A DNA stretch of 64,000 nt from Mugil cephalus (GCF_022458985.1 NC_061774.1:16888197-16952196), one strand, 5' to 3'; shown: positions 1 through 13,800, counted from the first letter of the stretch. Notes: generated from the sequence alone by a model not told the origin. Numbers and translations are program-made.

Positions 1-80
1 GCGCAGCGATGTAATACAAGTGCCGGGCTGAATCTGTCAAATATGTGTAGCAGCGGTTATAGGGCTTTCAAATTAGTTTT

Positions 81-121
<41 letters not shown>

Positions 122-1752
122 CGATTTCAAATCCACGTTGTCTCAGGTTGTTTAGACTTAGCCATCCAGAGAAATTAAATAAGAGTAGAATGTTGTACGT
201 GCTGGTAGAAGTGCTGTTACTAAGAAATCAAAAGTTGTCGGGAGCAGCTTTTTATTGTTAATGAGAGTTTGTGGTCTTCTCTGCTCTCTGGAAAGTTGTT
301 TTCATGTAAGCAGGTTCAGACTTTAATTAAGCGTGTTTTTTCCGACTTTAAAGGTTCACTCATAGGAGCGTTTTTCAGTCTGTTACTGCAGGACTCCTCT
401 GTCCAATAACTGTCTTGTTCTTGGCACCGTGTGCGCAAATCATTTGTCGGAGTAGAGGGAGCCTTTTTGGTGTGCGTGCGAGTGCGCGGGGTGTATGGAT
501 GTGCATATTGGAGCTGGGCAGCAGCACTAACCCAGAGCTGGCGAGCTGATTGATTATGCTGCCGCTCTCTCGAAGGGAGCACAGATGAAATATAGAGCAG
601 TATGTAAATATCTGGAGCTTCGCAACCTGAATTTTGGAACCTCTCCACCTCCGCTGCGCTGCCCACATCTGTGTGGCCAGCTGCACTGCAGCCCCGACGA
701 TGGGGACACAAGAGCTGTTCAAAGAAAACTAGAGAATGTTCTGGCTTTAACTATGTGAGCATTGAGCAGCAGGTCCCCAAAGAGAGTGTACAGGCTGTGC
801 CAAGCACGCAAGCAGCAGCAGCAGCAGCAGCAACAATGCACCCAGAACAGAGGCTTATTCCTCTGGACTGTGCCTGTTCATTTGGAAGTGTTATTCCCCT
901 CTCAGCAGTGCAGTCAAAAAGGCCTTTAGTCTCCCTGGGGCCCCGTGAAGACTTTTGTGCATTTCACCCGGCTCCCTCCGTCTCCGGTCTGCCTGGATAA
1001 CAGTGCCCCCGTTTGGCGAACAGCGTGCGCTGCAGCCCCACTTCAATCTCACACCGAGGTTAGCTGTTGAACTCAGGGTACAGCGAGGAGTCAGGTGCCC
1101 ACTTTTTTTTTTTTTTCTTCCCTTTCAGCGTTACCTCAGTGCTTCTCTTGGGCTATGCAAATAAGACATGAATATGCAGCAACGGAGAAAAAGATGTAGA
1201 AATTGTCAGTCTTGAATAAATTCTACCAAACACTCCCTGGTAGCTGTTTGCTAGACAGGAACCAGTGCTCTACAGGAGCAGTACTCAGAGCTATTAGGCA
1301 TGCAGCATATATCTTTGTCACAGGATGTGCTTTAGATTCAAAGTAGTGGTGTGATGTTTCAGCGTGTACACCATCAGCGCCGTTTGTAGTGTTGCCTAGA
1401 AACATTGCATACATGCCGAAAGGAGCAGAATCAGCTGAACGAGCATGAATAAAGATGCTCCCGCCGTCAGCGTGGTAATAAATACAATCTACTCTGACGG
1501 CTTTTAACTACAAATTAAATGTCTGTTTGTCAGCAGCGGCAGTAAGGAAATCCACTCTAACTTACTTGAACACTGTCAATCTGCCGCCTCAGACATATTT
1601 AGCCGCCTGCACCAAACGGTGACAGCTCACGTCGGCGTAATTAATGATATTCTGGGTGCGTTTGAGGCAGGCGGTCCTGTAGCGGCTTGTTTCCCGACAC
1701 GGAGCTCTGACCGCGCTGCTGCGTCTGTGTGCGCTCTGTGTTCGTCCTGCAG
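1..1752 (+). other. unc5a: unc5a intron (upstream exons outside window)
   Basis: This is non-coding sequence upstream of the first recognisable unc5a exon. It holds a (GT)n microsatellite (81-119), a (CAG)7 tract (811-832) and a poly-T run near 1103. Short open stretches occur, but none resembles a ZU5 or UPA segment and none has matching splice sites, so I read the whole stretch as the 3' part of an intron. Confidence 0.75.
81..119 (+). repeat. (GT)n microsatellite
   Basis: About 19 GT units with one TT interruption, in an unc5a intron. Confidence 0.9.
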
Positions 1753-4521
1753 GAGATCCCGTTCTACCACATCTGGAACGGTTCCCAGCGGTACCTGCAC
1801 TGCACGTTCACTCTGGAGCGGCTCAGCCTCGGCACCTGCGAGCTCACCTGCCAGCTGTGCGTGTGGCAGGTGGAGGGGGAGGGACAGAGTTTTAGCCTGG
1901 ACTTTAACATTGCCAAGGTAGAGTTTGTCACAACACTCCCTTACAAACCCGCACTCACAGACACATTTTGATTGTTGCTATTGTGGGAGAAGAGGGAAAA
2001 AAGGTCTGTAGGCTGTGCTTTCTGCCCGTTCCTACCAGGACACTCGGGCGCTGGACTCTGAGTTTCTGCTAATGGACAGCAACGCCACGGCTCTGGCGGG
2101 GCCCAGCGCCTTTCAGATCCCGTACCTCATCAGGCAGAAGATCTGCAGCAGCCTGGACGCCCCCTGTCCCAACGGAGCCGACTGGAGAATGCTAGCACAA
2201 AGACTCAAACTTGAGAGGTAAATATCAGCTTCACCGTGGCGCTTTTATCTGATCGCTGATCTCGTGTCAGAACAAGCGGCTTAGACACAAAAGCTCAGAA
2301 GAAATTCAGCAGAGCCGCGTTTATCCGAACTCCCCGAGGCTGCACCGCGGCGCGCGTCTCAGCCCTTGAATACGGCTTGTTTAAAATAACGAACGTGCAA
2401 TCACGCTGATTGTGAAGGGTCACTCTAAGGTAGAGGTTAACGTGTCGCTGGGACTAACTGGCAATTTGAACAAAATCAGTGTAAAGTGCATCACCAAAGT
2501 TGAGTGTTTTCTGAAGTTCAGGTAAACAAGGTAACGCCTTGGCAAGCTAATCCTCTTCTGACAGAGCTAACATTAAAGGATTAATGTGGACTTGATGGAT
2601 ACAGCTATCATTTCTGCAAGAAAACATGACCCCCTTCTACGTTTTTCCCTCAGAAACAGGTAAGCAGCTTAAAGTCTGCGGCGAAACTTCTACCTGCTAC
2701 ATTCTGCTTAACTGCTGTAATTGGAAAGGCAGCGAGCTAGCTGCCCATCAGCGGGGAGACAAAAAAAAAAGAAGAGGGAAAAAAAGATGGAATAGGTTTG
2801 GATCTGTGCCGACTTCAGACCTATTCATTCTCACGGTTACTGTACTTTATCACCAGAGTACCAGTAACAGAGTGGAGCCAGGCATTGATCCCCTATCCTC
2901 CAATTTAATTTCTACCTCGTAATGAAATCAAATAGGTGCACTTAATTTGTCCAATCAACGTTATTTACCTCGATTAATCACAACTCGAATTGATGCTCTA
3001 CAGGTTTAATTAGCTATGTTTTGCTCTACATAATCAATTCTCATTTGGGTTTTAGGAAGGAACAAGTGCTCCGTTGTTTGATCTGTCCTTAACAACGTGT
3101 TTTCCTGAGACGGCAGCCGCTCCTTGGCATTCTGTCGTGCTGCATTTCTGTGTTTGTTTCTGTGTGTGTAAAGAGTTCAGACTTGGCGGAACGGGACCAA
3201 TCAATAAAACTTAAAATGCCAAGAACCTTTTATTTGATCTTTTCTCTCCGAAGACCGTGCAGGCGTCTGTGTCTGAGCCATACAAGATAAGCTCGTGTTT
3301 CACACAGCGAGGTGAATAAGCGGCGCTGACACGTTGGACGCCGAGCTCTGTCTTCTTTATCTGAATAATGACACAGAGGTTCATTCCCAGACAGTTTTTG
3401 ACCAACACTTCTCTTTGTTGTGCTCTCCCGACGCAGAGGCAGCGGCGTGCGCCATGAAATCCAATTGACTCAAAATATCAGAGTGACACCGTGTTCTCTG
3501 AGCTTGTGCGCTGCCAAAGCGGTCACATGTTTAAAACCGAATGCTTCACTAAGCAAACAGGAGATAGGAGGAAGCAACGCATTCTGTCTGACCTTTCTCA
3601 AGGTGGAAAGGACTTTTTAAGCTTCGCGTCTCGTCCCACAACAACACTCGCATTGTACAATCTGTCTCTGTGCCAGGGGTTTACTCTGTCATGTGCTTTT
3701 CCTCTTTCGCGGTTGCTCTACATAACAGTTAAAGCCCAGGACAGTTGGAGAACAGAAAAAGGCCATTAAATCAAACAAGCATCTTCAGGTACCACGGGGA
3801 TCGGGTCCCACTCAACATCAAATATACAGCTGGCCGGGGCCACCGCTTTGTTGTCATTGATTGGATTTGATCGTAAAGGTCCCGCTCCTAAAACGGGGAA
3901 AGGTCACTTCCGACTTAGCGGCGAAAGTCCATATAGGATTTACTGTATGGGATTTAGGGCCAATTTCGAACATCAAATAAAGACCACCGGGGGTTACGGT
4001 GTTAAGCTCCAAATCAAAATTTCCAAAGATTCTGCACTTGATGGCAGCTTCAAGAGCGAGGTTGTTCTTTTACCTTTTATCGTTTTTTCACTCAGCGCTC
4101 CAACGCGCCATATCGGGATGTGGCAATATACCACACGATAATAAAACCTGACATTGACGGAGTTACAAGAAGCACAATAAAGTAAGAGGCCGAAAAGGGG
4201 GGTTTTTCAAAGACTCTGTCGGTGGAGAGAAAATGAGATGCTATCCTTTCTGATATGTAGCTTGATTCAATTGAAAAAGAAAAAAAAAATCTTTCCCTCT
4301 AACTTTATTTATTTCTCCCCCCCCTTCTCCCTCCTTCTCTCGTCCATTTCTGCAGACACATGAGTTTTTTTGCATCCAAAGCGAGCCCGACCTCTGTGAT
4401 CCTGGACCTGTGGGAGGCGCAGCATTTCCACAGCGGCAACATCAACCAGCTGGCCGCGGTCATGGCTGACATTGGAAAACAGGAAGCCATGATATTTCTG
4501 GTCTCTGATGGCGAGTGCTAA
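1753..4521 (+). CDS. unc5a: netrin receptor UNC5A, 3' coding exons (UPA end and death domain)
   Basis: UNC5 proteins are single-pass netrin receptors for axon repulsion and dependence-receptor apoptosis; the cytoplasmic tail carries ZU5, UPA and death domains. Three exons join in phase: 1753-1917, 2039-2217 and 4356-4521 (stop TAA), giving the last 169 residues. Residues 1-55 (EIPFYHIWNGSQRYLHCTFT...) are the end of the UPA region. The rest, from about residue 80, is the death domain, with ADWRMLAQRL, the FASKASPTSVILDLWEAQ block and a C-terminal SDGEC. The S-F-F-A-S-K string, the HF..GN..QLAA pattern and the C-terminal Cys resemble UNC5A more than UNC5B, C or D as I remember them. That paralogue choice is inference, supported by linkage to pdlim7, cltb and higd2a. 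The 5' end lies outside the window. Confidence 0.9.
2218..4355 (+). other. unc5a: unc5a intron within the death domain
   Basis: This intron splits an Arg codon (AG|A). It has a GTAAAT donor and a TTTCTGCAG acceptor behind a C/T-rich tract (4306-4354). I see no exon-like stretch or recognisable transposon in it. Confidence 0.8.
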
Positions 4522-7500
4522 CCCAGAAAAAACAAAGTCGGGAGGAGAGAGAAAGAGAGAGAGAGAGAGAAAGAGAGAGGGAGAGGGAGAGAGACTGGTG
4601 CAGGGGAAAAGTACAGAACAAAACGCATACACACTCAAAGCGACAATAAACTGCAGCAGGAATCGAAGAGCAGAGCTGTCCCAACGCCCCTCTTCTTTAC
4701 TTTAGAAGACACTGAAGGGTTTATGTAGGACTGAGTCCATGTTGTGCAAGACTCCAAATGAGGAAAAATAAAGAAAATACTCTTTATTTTCCATCAAAGA
4801 ATGAATTCAAATGAGTCCACACCCTTAGTTCTACTATTATGATAGCATTGAATCACCTTCACGCCTTTTTTTTTTTGTTAGTTTTTACTGAATATGCCAC
4901 TTATGGTTAATATAAATAAGGAGCGATATGCAAATGTGACGCTATTACTAAGGCGAATATTTCAAATTCAGCTTTTATTTTGAAATCCGGATTCAAAAAT
5001 GAAATAAGAGGAATAGTACAAAAGCTGCCAGATGTATCGGGTTTAAGAGTGCGGGCGACATATGCAATTGGAAGTTTGGTCACATGACGCCATCTCAAGC
5101 ACGACGACCCATCATGTCACTATCTGTTCGACGCGCGGACGGCTCGTAGCACAAACTGGACCTGCAGGTTTCAGAACAGATTGTATGTCAGAGCTCACAA
5201 AAAAAGACAAAAAAAAAGTAACCTCTGTCTCATCTGGTTTGTGTGTTGTTGTTTTTTTTGTTAGTGAAGCCGGTATCGCTACTGTGAATGTAACATCTTA
5301 ATTCAGTGAGACGCGTCTTAGCTTCTAAAATCTATATGTGTGAGGTTTGGGCTCTGTTTTTAAGCGAGGATCGAGTAATCTCTTCACTATAGTCATATTT
5401 CAGAAGACATTTCTAAGCCTGCGATTTTCATCCATCGGGGGGTTTATTCCACATCTTGCATTACCCCGAGCGTTCATTGTGGTGCTTTTCTTTTTTTTCT
5501 TTTTTAACAACAGCTAATGAAGGAGCCATAGGGTCGAAAGGCATTCCAGCTGCATATATATTTATATATATACCGTATGTGAACACTGAATGTCGTCAGA
5601 ACTCATTTCTAAACTGACATTTTCCACTTAATTGCGTTCATTCTCTGCAAAAGAAAAAAAAACATGGCCTAAGGGTTATTATGCCACATGAATAATGCAG
5701 CGGACGAAAAAAAAAATAAAAAAATACAAATCTGACGACAAATTCTTCAAAATCGTCACCAGATTACTCATGTTGAAAGGGTAATTGTGCGGCTTGTTTA
5801 TATTATTCATAAAGCAATGTTGGTGGGAATTCTCTATTTGCTGTGTGGCAAACTGTATTTCCACATCAGAGAGGAGCCCGTCTCTCAGATAACGTTAAGA
5901 GTGGCTTATTCATTAATGTCACCCCGCCTGCTCACAAAAGATGCTTTGAAAGGGTTTGCGGTTTGCTATTTCGAGCCAGGATGGCAAAAAAAAAAACAAA
6001 CAAACAAAAAAAAAAAATAGTAGATTCAGGCAACGACCCATGAAGTCTCTCGTCATGCTTCGCCGTGTTGCGTTAATTTTACGCGGCCATTCTTTTAGTG
6101 ACTGATCCGTCGAATCGAGCAGCGTAAATACACAGAGTTTCCTTAAGCCCACTGGTTCAGTAGTTCACGTGGTTAAAAAAAAGGTGTGAGCAATCCCAAA
6201 CTAGCCATAGTTCTCTCTGTGTCTGCCTCAGGGTTGCATGTGAAGCTGTCTGTTCTAAAAGTTTTAAAGGAAGCCCCCCTCCATCCGAACCCGTCTCATC
6301 CACACAGCCAGGGCCGCCCTTCCTACGAGCTTTAGTGGTTTTAACCTTTAAGATTAAACGGAGCCTCTTTTATGATTGTCTGATGTTTGGAATGTACATT
6401 TCTGTTTCCTTGTCGAGGGGGACGAGTGTGTCTTTCTTTTTGTTATTTTTTTTTAATATATCTACACATACACACATATATATATCTATATATATGGCAT
6501 CTCCGCACCTGTTAGAACTTAAACACGCCTCCCTTCAATGAACACTGTTTTCTATAGAGATGCCATGCAACTTTTACTTTTTTATTCGCTTTAACTTAAC
6601 AGACACCGACCACCCCGCACCCCTGCATCGGTCCCCTTTCAGATAAAAACAAAAAAAAACAACAGTGACTCCACCTTAAATGAATCTTTTCATGTTGAAA
6701 CAGATCATCGTCACGTGTAATATGTAAATACTTTTTCTATACCAGCCGTGTGCTGTCACTTTGCATACTGTATATCAGCAGAATTGGTAACCAAAGTTTT
6801 CTGAGTATCATTTGAGGCCACTGTATCCTCATATTGTATCCACTCGACTATTGTTTTGGGCACAGTTTTTACCTGCAGCTAGTGTAGAACAAGTCAGATT
6901 TGATGTCTCTTCTCAACCCACGGACTCGATATTAGGTCCAAATCTTTACTTTGTCCCATCCCCTTGCTTTTTGTCCTTGAGGCGAGTTTCTTTCTTCAGT
7001 GATACGTGTCCGTTTATTTTACCACTTTGTAAACAAATGTAAATTATATTTTAATATGAAGCCAAAAAAAAAAAGAAAAAAACAGAAGAAGAAGAAAAAA
7101 AAAAGACACTTAACTGGCGCAGCATTTGTCAAGTCTAAACCGTGACGTGTTTGCCTATATACTGTTCTTTGGCGATCTAGCAGTGAAGACTTATTTGCAG
7201 TGTTAAGGGTTTAGAGACTGTTTTTTGCAGGAAGTTTCTCTACACGTTTCGTTCGTCCTTTCTCTGCATACGTCCGCCTGGTGATTTCTATTAACCGTAA
7301 GCATTTAAATACGACGGCGGAAGGCGGTCGCCACGCTGGGCCCATGCAGAGGCTTGCCAGAAAGGAGGACACCAGTTCTCTGACGAGCCGGCGTTGACAC
7401 GGCGCGTTTTAGATGAGCCATCGCAGTTGTACAGTCAGACTGTGTGTGTGAAGTTTTCTCACCTCTGTCATTGTCTTGGATGTGTCGCCTAAGCACATTT

Positions 7501-8310
7501 CAGTAATGTAATTCACCAGCCGCCAGGATGTCCAGCATCTATCTAACTCGTCTAACAAATCTGCAATTACTGTGCGTGTGTGATGATTATTTAATTTTTT
7601 TTTTTCCTTTATGGTAAAGTCTGGGCCTGATATATTTCTCTGTAAGACGTGTGTCACGCTTTGTTCGAGATTTTAATACTGTAAGTTCACCCCGGTGTCA
7701 CGGGTGGGGGAAAGAAAATTTTACATCTCAGCACTGTACTTTTTGTGTCACTCATTACTATTCAGTGTCGAGGTGTTTGCGTATGTGAGTGTGTGCGTGT
7801 GTGTGTGTGTGTGTGACTGAGGGCCAGGTGTGCGCTCACCTCCCTGTCACTCTGACAGAGCTGTTTTCTTTCTGGGCTAATAGACTTCTGTACTTGTGAA
7901 TGTTTTTTTTGTTTTTTTTCTATTTAGTTCCTTTGTTCAATGTTCCTTGCCTTTCTGCAAGTCAAAAATGCTGTATTTATTACATGCCACAGCGCTTATG
8001 CAATTGTATAATCCTTCTATCATTTTCTTTTTCCTTTACTCCATTTTTTTTAACCCTTTGTGTTCCTTATCGTTAATGTAAATTGTTGTCAAAACTTTTG
8101 TGGCAATGGAAAACCTTCTGCTGAGGGAGACTTTCAGTACTTTTTGGACAATGATATGGATTTGTGGGTAGAATTTTGGAAATTCGTTTCTAAGTGCTTT
8201 CAAGTATTTACTTGGCCTTATGTATATATATCTATCTATGACATTTCAGAAAGTTATGTATAGTAATTCAATCCGAAATTGTTGTAAATAAATTATATAT
8301 TGTTAAATCA
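4522..8310 (+). other. unc5a: unc5a 3' UTR
   Basis: After the stop codon about 3.8 kb contains no further coding exon. It is AT-rich, with a (GA)n tract (4544-4595), several A-runs and a (TG)n tract (7786-7815). A canonical AATAAA at 8287-8292 is followed by ordinary intergenic sequence. AATAAA hexamers near 4766 could give shorter 3'UTR forms. The extent is inferred from the poly(A) signal, with no transcript evidence. Confidence 0.6.
6723..8292 (+). promoter_or_regulatory. unc5a: Pumilio-type elements and distal poly(A) signal in the unc5a 3' UTR
   Basis: Three exact matches to the Pumilio consensus UGUANAUA lie in the inferred 3'UTR: 6723-6730, 8221-8228 and 8283-8290. The last overlaps the AATAAA at 8287-8292. 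The consensus is established for vertebrate PUM1/2; function here is inference. Confidence 0.4.
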
Positions 8311-9685
8311 AGGGCTGGATCTTTTAATTGGTGATGCGATTTTGTTGGTCAATTCACTACAAGAACCACATATATACACACATGTACATAATATCTGACA
8401 TGTTTATGTGATTTGAAATAGAAGCCCGCGAGTGTTTTCCAGCATTTTATCTGATGACCCTTTAAAACTGCGCTGTTCAGCCAGAAAATCTGTTATAAAA
8501 TATTAAAGACTAAAAGTACATTTTCTTTTACCAACTTTTGATGGAGCTTCTCATCCGTCCATATCCAGCATCACTCTTAGACTTGGAGTGCTCTCGGGTT
8601 TTTTCTCTCTTTCATCAGTTCACAAGAGGTCGTAAATCTGGTCACCAAAGAAGTTCTGAAAAAGCTTGTAAGAGATTTTGAGTTCAGGGGGGAAAAAAGG
8701 TTTTTGTATAATCTTAAGGGGCTTCAGATCAAGCTGTGCAGTCTTTCACAATTAACTGGGAAAAAATATCATACTCTAACCCCTTAGACCACAGGTGTCA
8801 AACATGCGGCCCGTGGACCAAAAGCGGCCCACTAGAGGGTCTAATTTGGCCCATAACATGAATTTGCAAAGTGACAAAATTACATAGAAGACCAGGCATT
8901 TTTTTTCTACCCTTAATTTTAGTCAGAAGTGGACAGAGCAGACAGCAATTGACCCAAATTGCACTTATTTTTCTTCAGAAATTTCTCTTTTTTTGAAGGA
9001 TAGTTTATTAAATGTGAACATTCTACTGATTTGCATGTTCTTCTTTGCACAAAAAGAACTTATCCTTGATCCACCTGAGCTAAAATTAGAAGTTGCACAC
9101 TATAAAGACTGGTAGCTATCTTGGTTCTGTTTAGCAGGTTAAAAAGTTGCCTGTTGATGTTATTGTTTAAATCCTAAAAAAATGACAATTGATTGTAGAG
9201 GACATGCACTAACAGTGTTGTTAGTAATTCAATAACTGGGAAGAAAAACATATTTTTCACTCAAACAACACATTGTTGTGAGGCTAGCTGTTTTTAGGCT
9301 AAGCTAATAGCTTCTCGCTTTTATGCTAATCGTCTTCTCGTGTGGCTAACCGTTGATATGGAAGATGCGACTAAACTAACGAGACGCGGCTAATCCTTGG
9401 AGTAAAATGTGTCTCATTTATGAGTTTGATTAGCTAAATGGCCCCTGCACACACGGTGACACACTGCAATGATTATTTCTAAATCACGAGTGCACTGCAG
9501 GGATTCACACGAGTCAGACGGCAACAAAGCTGTGACGCACATGTCCAGTTGTCCAGTTGTCGGGGAGCAGGTGTTGGTGGGAGCAAAGACGGCCAAGACA
9601 TCAGCAGATAGAAATGCCACAGATGAGCTTCCCTTCCAGATAAATAAATAAACAACACTTCAGTCATGTGTTCTGCCCCAGCGCA
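8311..9685. other. intergenic region between convergent unc5a and pdlim7
   Basis: This is about 1.4 kb between the two inferred poly(A) sites. It contains a degenerate transposon fragment (8791-9060) and a stretch repeating the word GCTAA (9285-9400). No gene is seen. Confidence 0.6.
8791..9060. mobile_element. degenerate DNA-transposon relic, 'GGTGTCAAACATGCGGCCCG' type
   Basis: The text 'tgtcaaacatgcggcccgtg' followed by 'aaagcggcccactagagggt' is a widespread dispersed sequence in fish genomes, usually placed among hAT-like non-autonomous elements. Only one end is clear and no coding remains. The superfamily is from memory and uncertain. Confidence 0.5.
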
Positions 9686-10825
9686 GGGCATTTACTAAAT
9701 CGGTTTATTTGAAACGTTCAGCACTTACAAAAACAACACTTAGAGGCCAGTTTGGAAGCAATATAAATACAGAGTCAACAATGGATTGGAAGTGTTCAAA
9801 GGACTAATCACAATATCAGAGTCATGAGGGTACACGGGCATCAATATGACTTTTTTTTTTTTCCTTCTTACATAAAAATGTCCAATAATCTAACTAATAA
9901 CTGAATCAGTGTTATGTGTTTGTGCTTTAAACTCACCGGGCAAATCAACATTAACTTTGTTGATGTCTCTTAGGTGAATGTTCTACAGTTACTTGTTTTT
10001 TTTTTACTTTTCTCTTTCTGGGTAATGGTAGCTCCATTTTTTTGGTGTTTTTTTATTTCTTCTTCTTTTTCTTTTCTTTATTTTTTAGTGGTGCTGGTGT
10101 TGCTCTCTTGGCAAAGCTAACGTCCGCAGGAAGGTGAATCGCTGTTCTCTCTGTCACAATTAAAACCAAAACTTACAGTTAAAAGTGCTCCAATCTGCAG
10201 GAGCTAAAGTGATAAGTGAAGCATTTAGTGCTTCTGTGAAGGGTGTGGGGGGTGGGGGGGTCCAGTCATACGGAAAGAGGACACCCCACTTTTCTGCTTG
10301 ACTGGCCCCCCATTATATTAAAAGGCACTGCGGTAAGTGGTCCGGGGTCCTGAATGAGGCCACCGATTCTCTAAGTGCAGGAGAAGTGGGGGATCGTTAC
10401 CGCAATATGGGAGATTATTAGCGGCTCGATGACTCCTCCGACTCGGAACGCACACCGACTCGATGTCGCTTCAGGATGGACACGATACACGTGGGTGCAC
10501 GTCTTTTCTAACAGCTACGATGAATTAATCCATTGACTACGTCCAGTTATGGAAAACAGCTTTTTATTATTACAGGCGTGGACATCTGAACCGTCCTAAC
10601 AACACAGTGAAGTGACAGTCCGTGAAGCTAGCGTTAAGCCTCAGGTATGGAAACAAAGTCTGCAGGAGAAAAAAATAAAATAAAATAAAAGGCTTAGTTT
10701 AACTAGGTGTGTGGTAGCAAAGAAGGGATGCGTAGTGTGTACAGATGTGTCAGAGGCTGGAAAGGGGGTAAAGACGGCGGAGAGAGAGGGGAGCGCTCCT
10801 TCCTCTGAAGATGTAGCTCGCTCTC
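9686..10825 (-). other. pdlim7: pdlim7 3' UTR
   Basis: Non-coding sequence lies downstream, on the minus strand, of the pdlim7 stop. The reverse complement of TTTATT at 9704-9709 is an AATAAA poly(A) signal, which would place cleavage near 9685. A second such hexamer near 10562 could give a short form. The end is inferred. Confidence 0.5.
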
Positions 10826-13800
10826 TCACACTGGAGCAAATGCATGGCCTTTGCACAGGGGCTTATCCTTCTTCGAGTAGAACGTCTTACCCTCCAGGTT
10901 GGTTTGGCAGAGCTTTAAAGATGAAAGGAGACAGAGAGAGACAGATTGGGAAACCAGGGCAGAGCAGATATGAGGCTTCAACGTTGCAGATGTGAATTTA
11001 CACACATCTCTACTGGCCACAGCTGGCACATGCTATCCACTTGACCACATTTACTTAAGTTTTCCTCACTGAATGAGAGAGAGATGGTGAAAGGGATAGA
11101 CTGCAGGTGATAGGTTAAAAGGGAGAGAGATGGTAGTGAAGGGGAGGGGGCAACAGAGATGGAGGCAGATTTTTCAGGTGCCATTGTGCTGTGAGGGCCA
11201 CACTGAGCCATATCAATCAAAATGACTTACAGCACAGACGAAGCACGTATCGTGCCAGCTGTAGCCCAAGGCCTCCAGAAACCGATCCCCGGCATCAATC
11301 TTAAAGTCACAGCCGTGGCATTTGGTGCCAAACATCTTCTCATAGTCTGGAGGGGGGGGGCAGGAGGAGAGGTGGTGAGCAGAGGACATGTGGGAGAACC
11401 ATCCGGATAAAATAACATTTCAGTTCCAACGAACTCCGAGGAACTCTGTGGCCTCCGAGATCAGCATATGTAAACATCGCTTAACCTTTCTCTGATGCTC
11501 TAGAGCAGTGGGTCCCAACCTTTTTTTTCTTGGAGCGTGCCCCCCACTTGTATCTAAGAAAAGTGATCTCTGGCGCCCCCTTTGGTGGGGTGCAAAATCT
11601 TTGGTTGATCAAACATTGTTATATTTTTTTTTTTCATTTTCCACCACAAATTTAAATTTCTTTAAACACACATTAACATGAATCAGATTTTAGTTAAGGG
11701 ATAAGGAATAGCTTAATAAATAGCACTAGTTTAATATAGAACACATATAACTAGTAACTACTTCATCACTCCATCAGTTTGGGGGTCCTTGGCCTGAAAA
11801 ACGTTGAAGACCCCTGTAAAATAAATTTCCAAATCTTTTGGTGTTGAAGATAATATTGACAAGGTACATTTCCAAACTGTACTGATTGCTTTATTTTGTC
11901 CACCCACTGTACATTAGCGCCTTTCCCCGGGTGTATGGCAGGGATTAGGACGAGGGGAAATTGCTCCAGATACTTGACTGGATTTGCCAGTCTCTTTCAT
12001 CACAAGGACTCCGGGGAAAGTGTCAGGTTATAACGCTGCTTCTCGAGAGCGAGAGTGGGTGAGAGCTGTGCAATCCCTGCAAGATGCTGAGGCAGCAGAA
12101 TGTTTATCAGAGCTAAAGGCATTATTCAGAATATGAGTACTCAGGTTCTGGCTTCGCCTCTGATAAAGCAGCGCAGAGCCTCGGTAGTGAGCAAGAGGCA
12201 CGCTGCCCCGCTAAATCATTTACAGCATAATAGAAGAGCACACACCATTCATAAAATCCCATAGAGAAATGCAGGAAGTAAACTGGAGCTAAATAGATTA
12301 CAGTAGATGAAAACATCACACTTCGTGATTGACTGCGGTATGTGCCAAGAGATTTATAATATACGCCTATGCCAAACACCCCACAGCAATACTACAAGTA
12401 TGCTTTGGAAAAAAAAAGTGTCACAATAGCTTGGTTAAAAAAAAAAGTAGAAATGATTATGTAAACATTTTTTTTTTGCCCTTTGCCAGGCCCCCAAGTC
12501 ACTCAGTGGCTTCAATATTCTGTTTTAGTTCCAGAGCTTCTGATATTTAGTCTCAAACTGTGCCGTGCTTTGGCTACGGCATTAATTTGAAGTAAGAAAA
12601 GATCAAACCTCCTTTATCAAAGCAGCTCCATCACAAACTTAATGCCGTGCGGCGGCATGTCAGTTCTCCTCTGTTCGTCTGTGTACTTAAGCCAGTGCAG
12701 ATTTATAACAAATATGTAAGGCTCGATCCGCGCGCGACGTTACAGGGCGTCTTACATCGGTTGAGATATTTTCAGCTGGCACCGGAACTAACCGCAATCT
12801 GCACACTGAGATTTTATTTTTTTTTTTTGAACATGGGTTTTTCTCTTGCCAGTGTTTCATATTTTCTTAAGGATTAGCTTTAAACGATGCCTGGCAGCGG
12901 CTCAGGTTTGGAACTAAACTTTCCATTAAAGCTCGGGGTCTCTGTGAGCGGCACCGTCTGTTCAGCACTGATGGCTGCCGCTGTCATTAAAGTGACGCTT
13001 CCTTTTATTTCCAGAGGATTTGATAATTTAATCTACTTTATTAAGGCTAAGGAATATGCGGCAGGAAATTATTAAAGCTGGGGTAGGCAATAATTTTTTG
13101 TCCTTATTGGAGAAAAATTCCATAATAACCTTGTACTTTGTAGAGTACTTTTCAGTTCAAGTGCGGCCCGAACAAAATCCAGCCCGTGAATGGAGACTCT
13201 GGCCAATCACGGGTGTTTTAAGAGATCGACCGACATCGTACTGGTTGATTTAAAGCCTGATTCATAATCACTATGCAGCAACTACCTGCACTGCAAAGGA
13301 ACCCAGAGAAGGAAGACAAGAGTTTTCATCGAGAAAAATCTGACAATGAATTCAATGAAACATGCGTCAAAGCGTTAAAGGGATGGAAATAACTTTTGAC
13401 AGTCAGCCTCGGGAATGCTGTAATTCCTCAGGACAGACGAGGTCTTTACTCCGTTCTCCTGTAAGATCTAAATGTGTTTTAGTGGTTGGTTAGGTCGTGT
13501 TGGTAGAACCATGAAAGCAATCAGCGGATACGCAAACTGATGCTAACGAGTCAGCATTTAACATTTAACCACGTTCACTTTAACCACGATGGCTTCTCAC
13601 AGTTTTACAACTGGAACATGAATGAGAGTGCGACGTCTCGAAGGGTCTGACGGGCCTGTAAGCTCAGCAAGAAAAGTTTGGACATTGAGTTGAATGAGAA
13701 GGTTTAAATAAACACACACACACACATATAACAGTGGAAGTGGTCGTGATCTGAATGATTGAAAATACTCGTTGGTTTTGGAGGTGCTTATAACAAAGTG

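Noticed and set aside
811..832. CAG repeat that could encode poly-Ala, poly-Gln or poly-Ser.
   Set aside because: It lies in an unc5a intron without splice sites or homology, so it is treated as a simple repeat.
4544..4595. GA-rich repeat that could look like a GAGA-type regulatory element.
   Set aside because: It lies in the unc5a 3'UTR just after the stop and is most simply a microsatellite.
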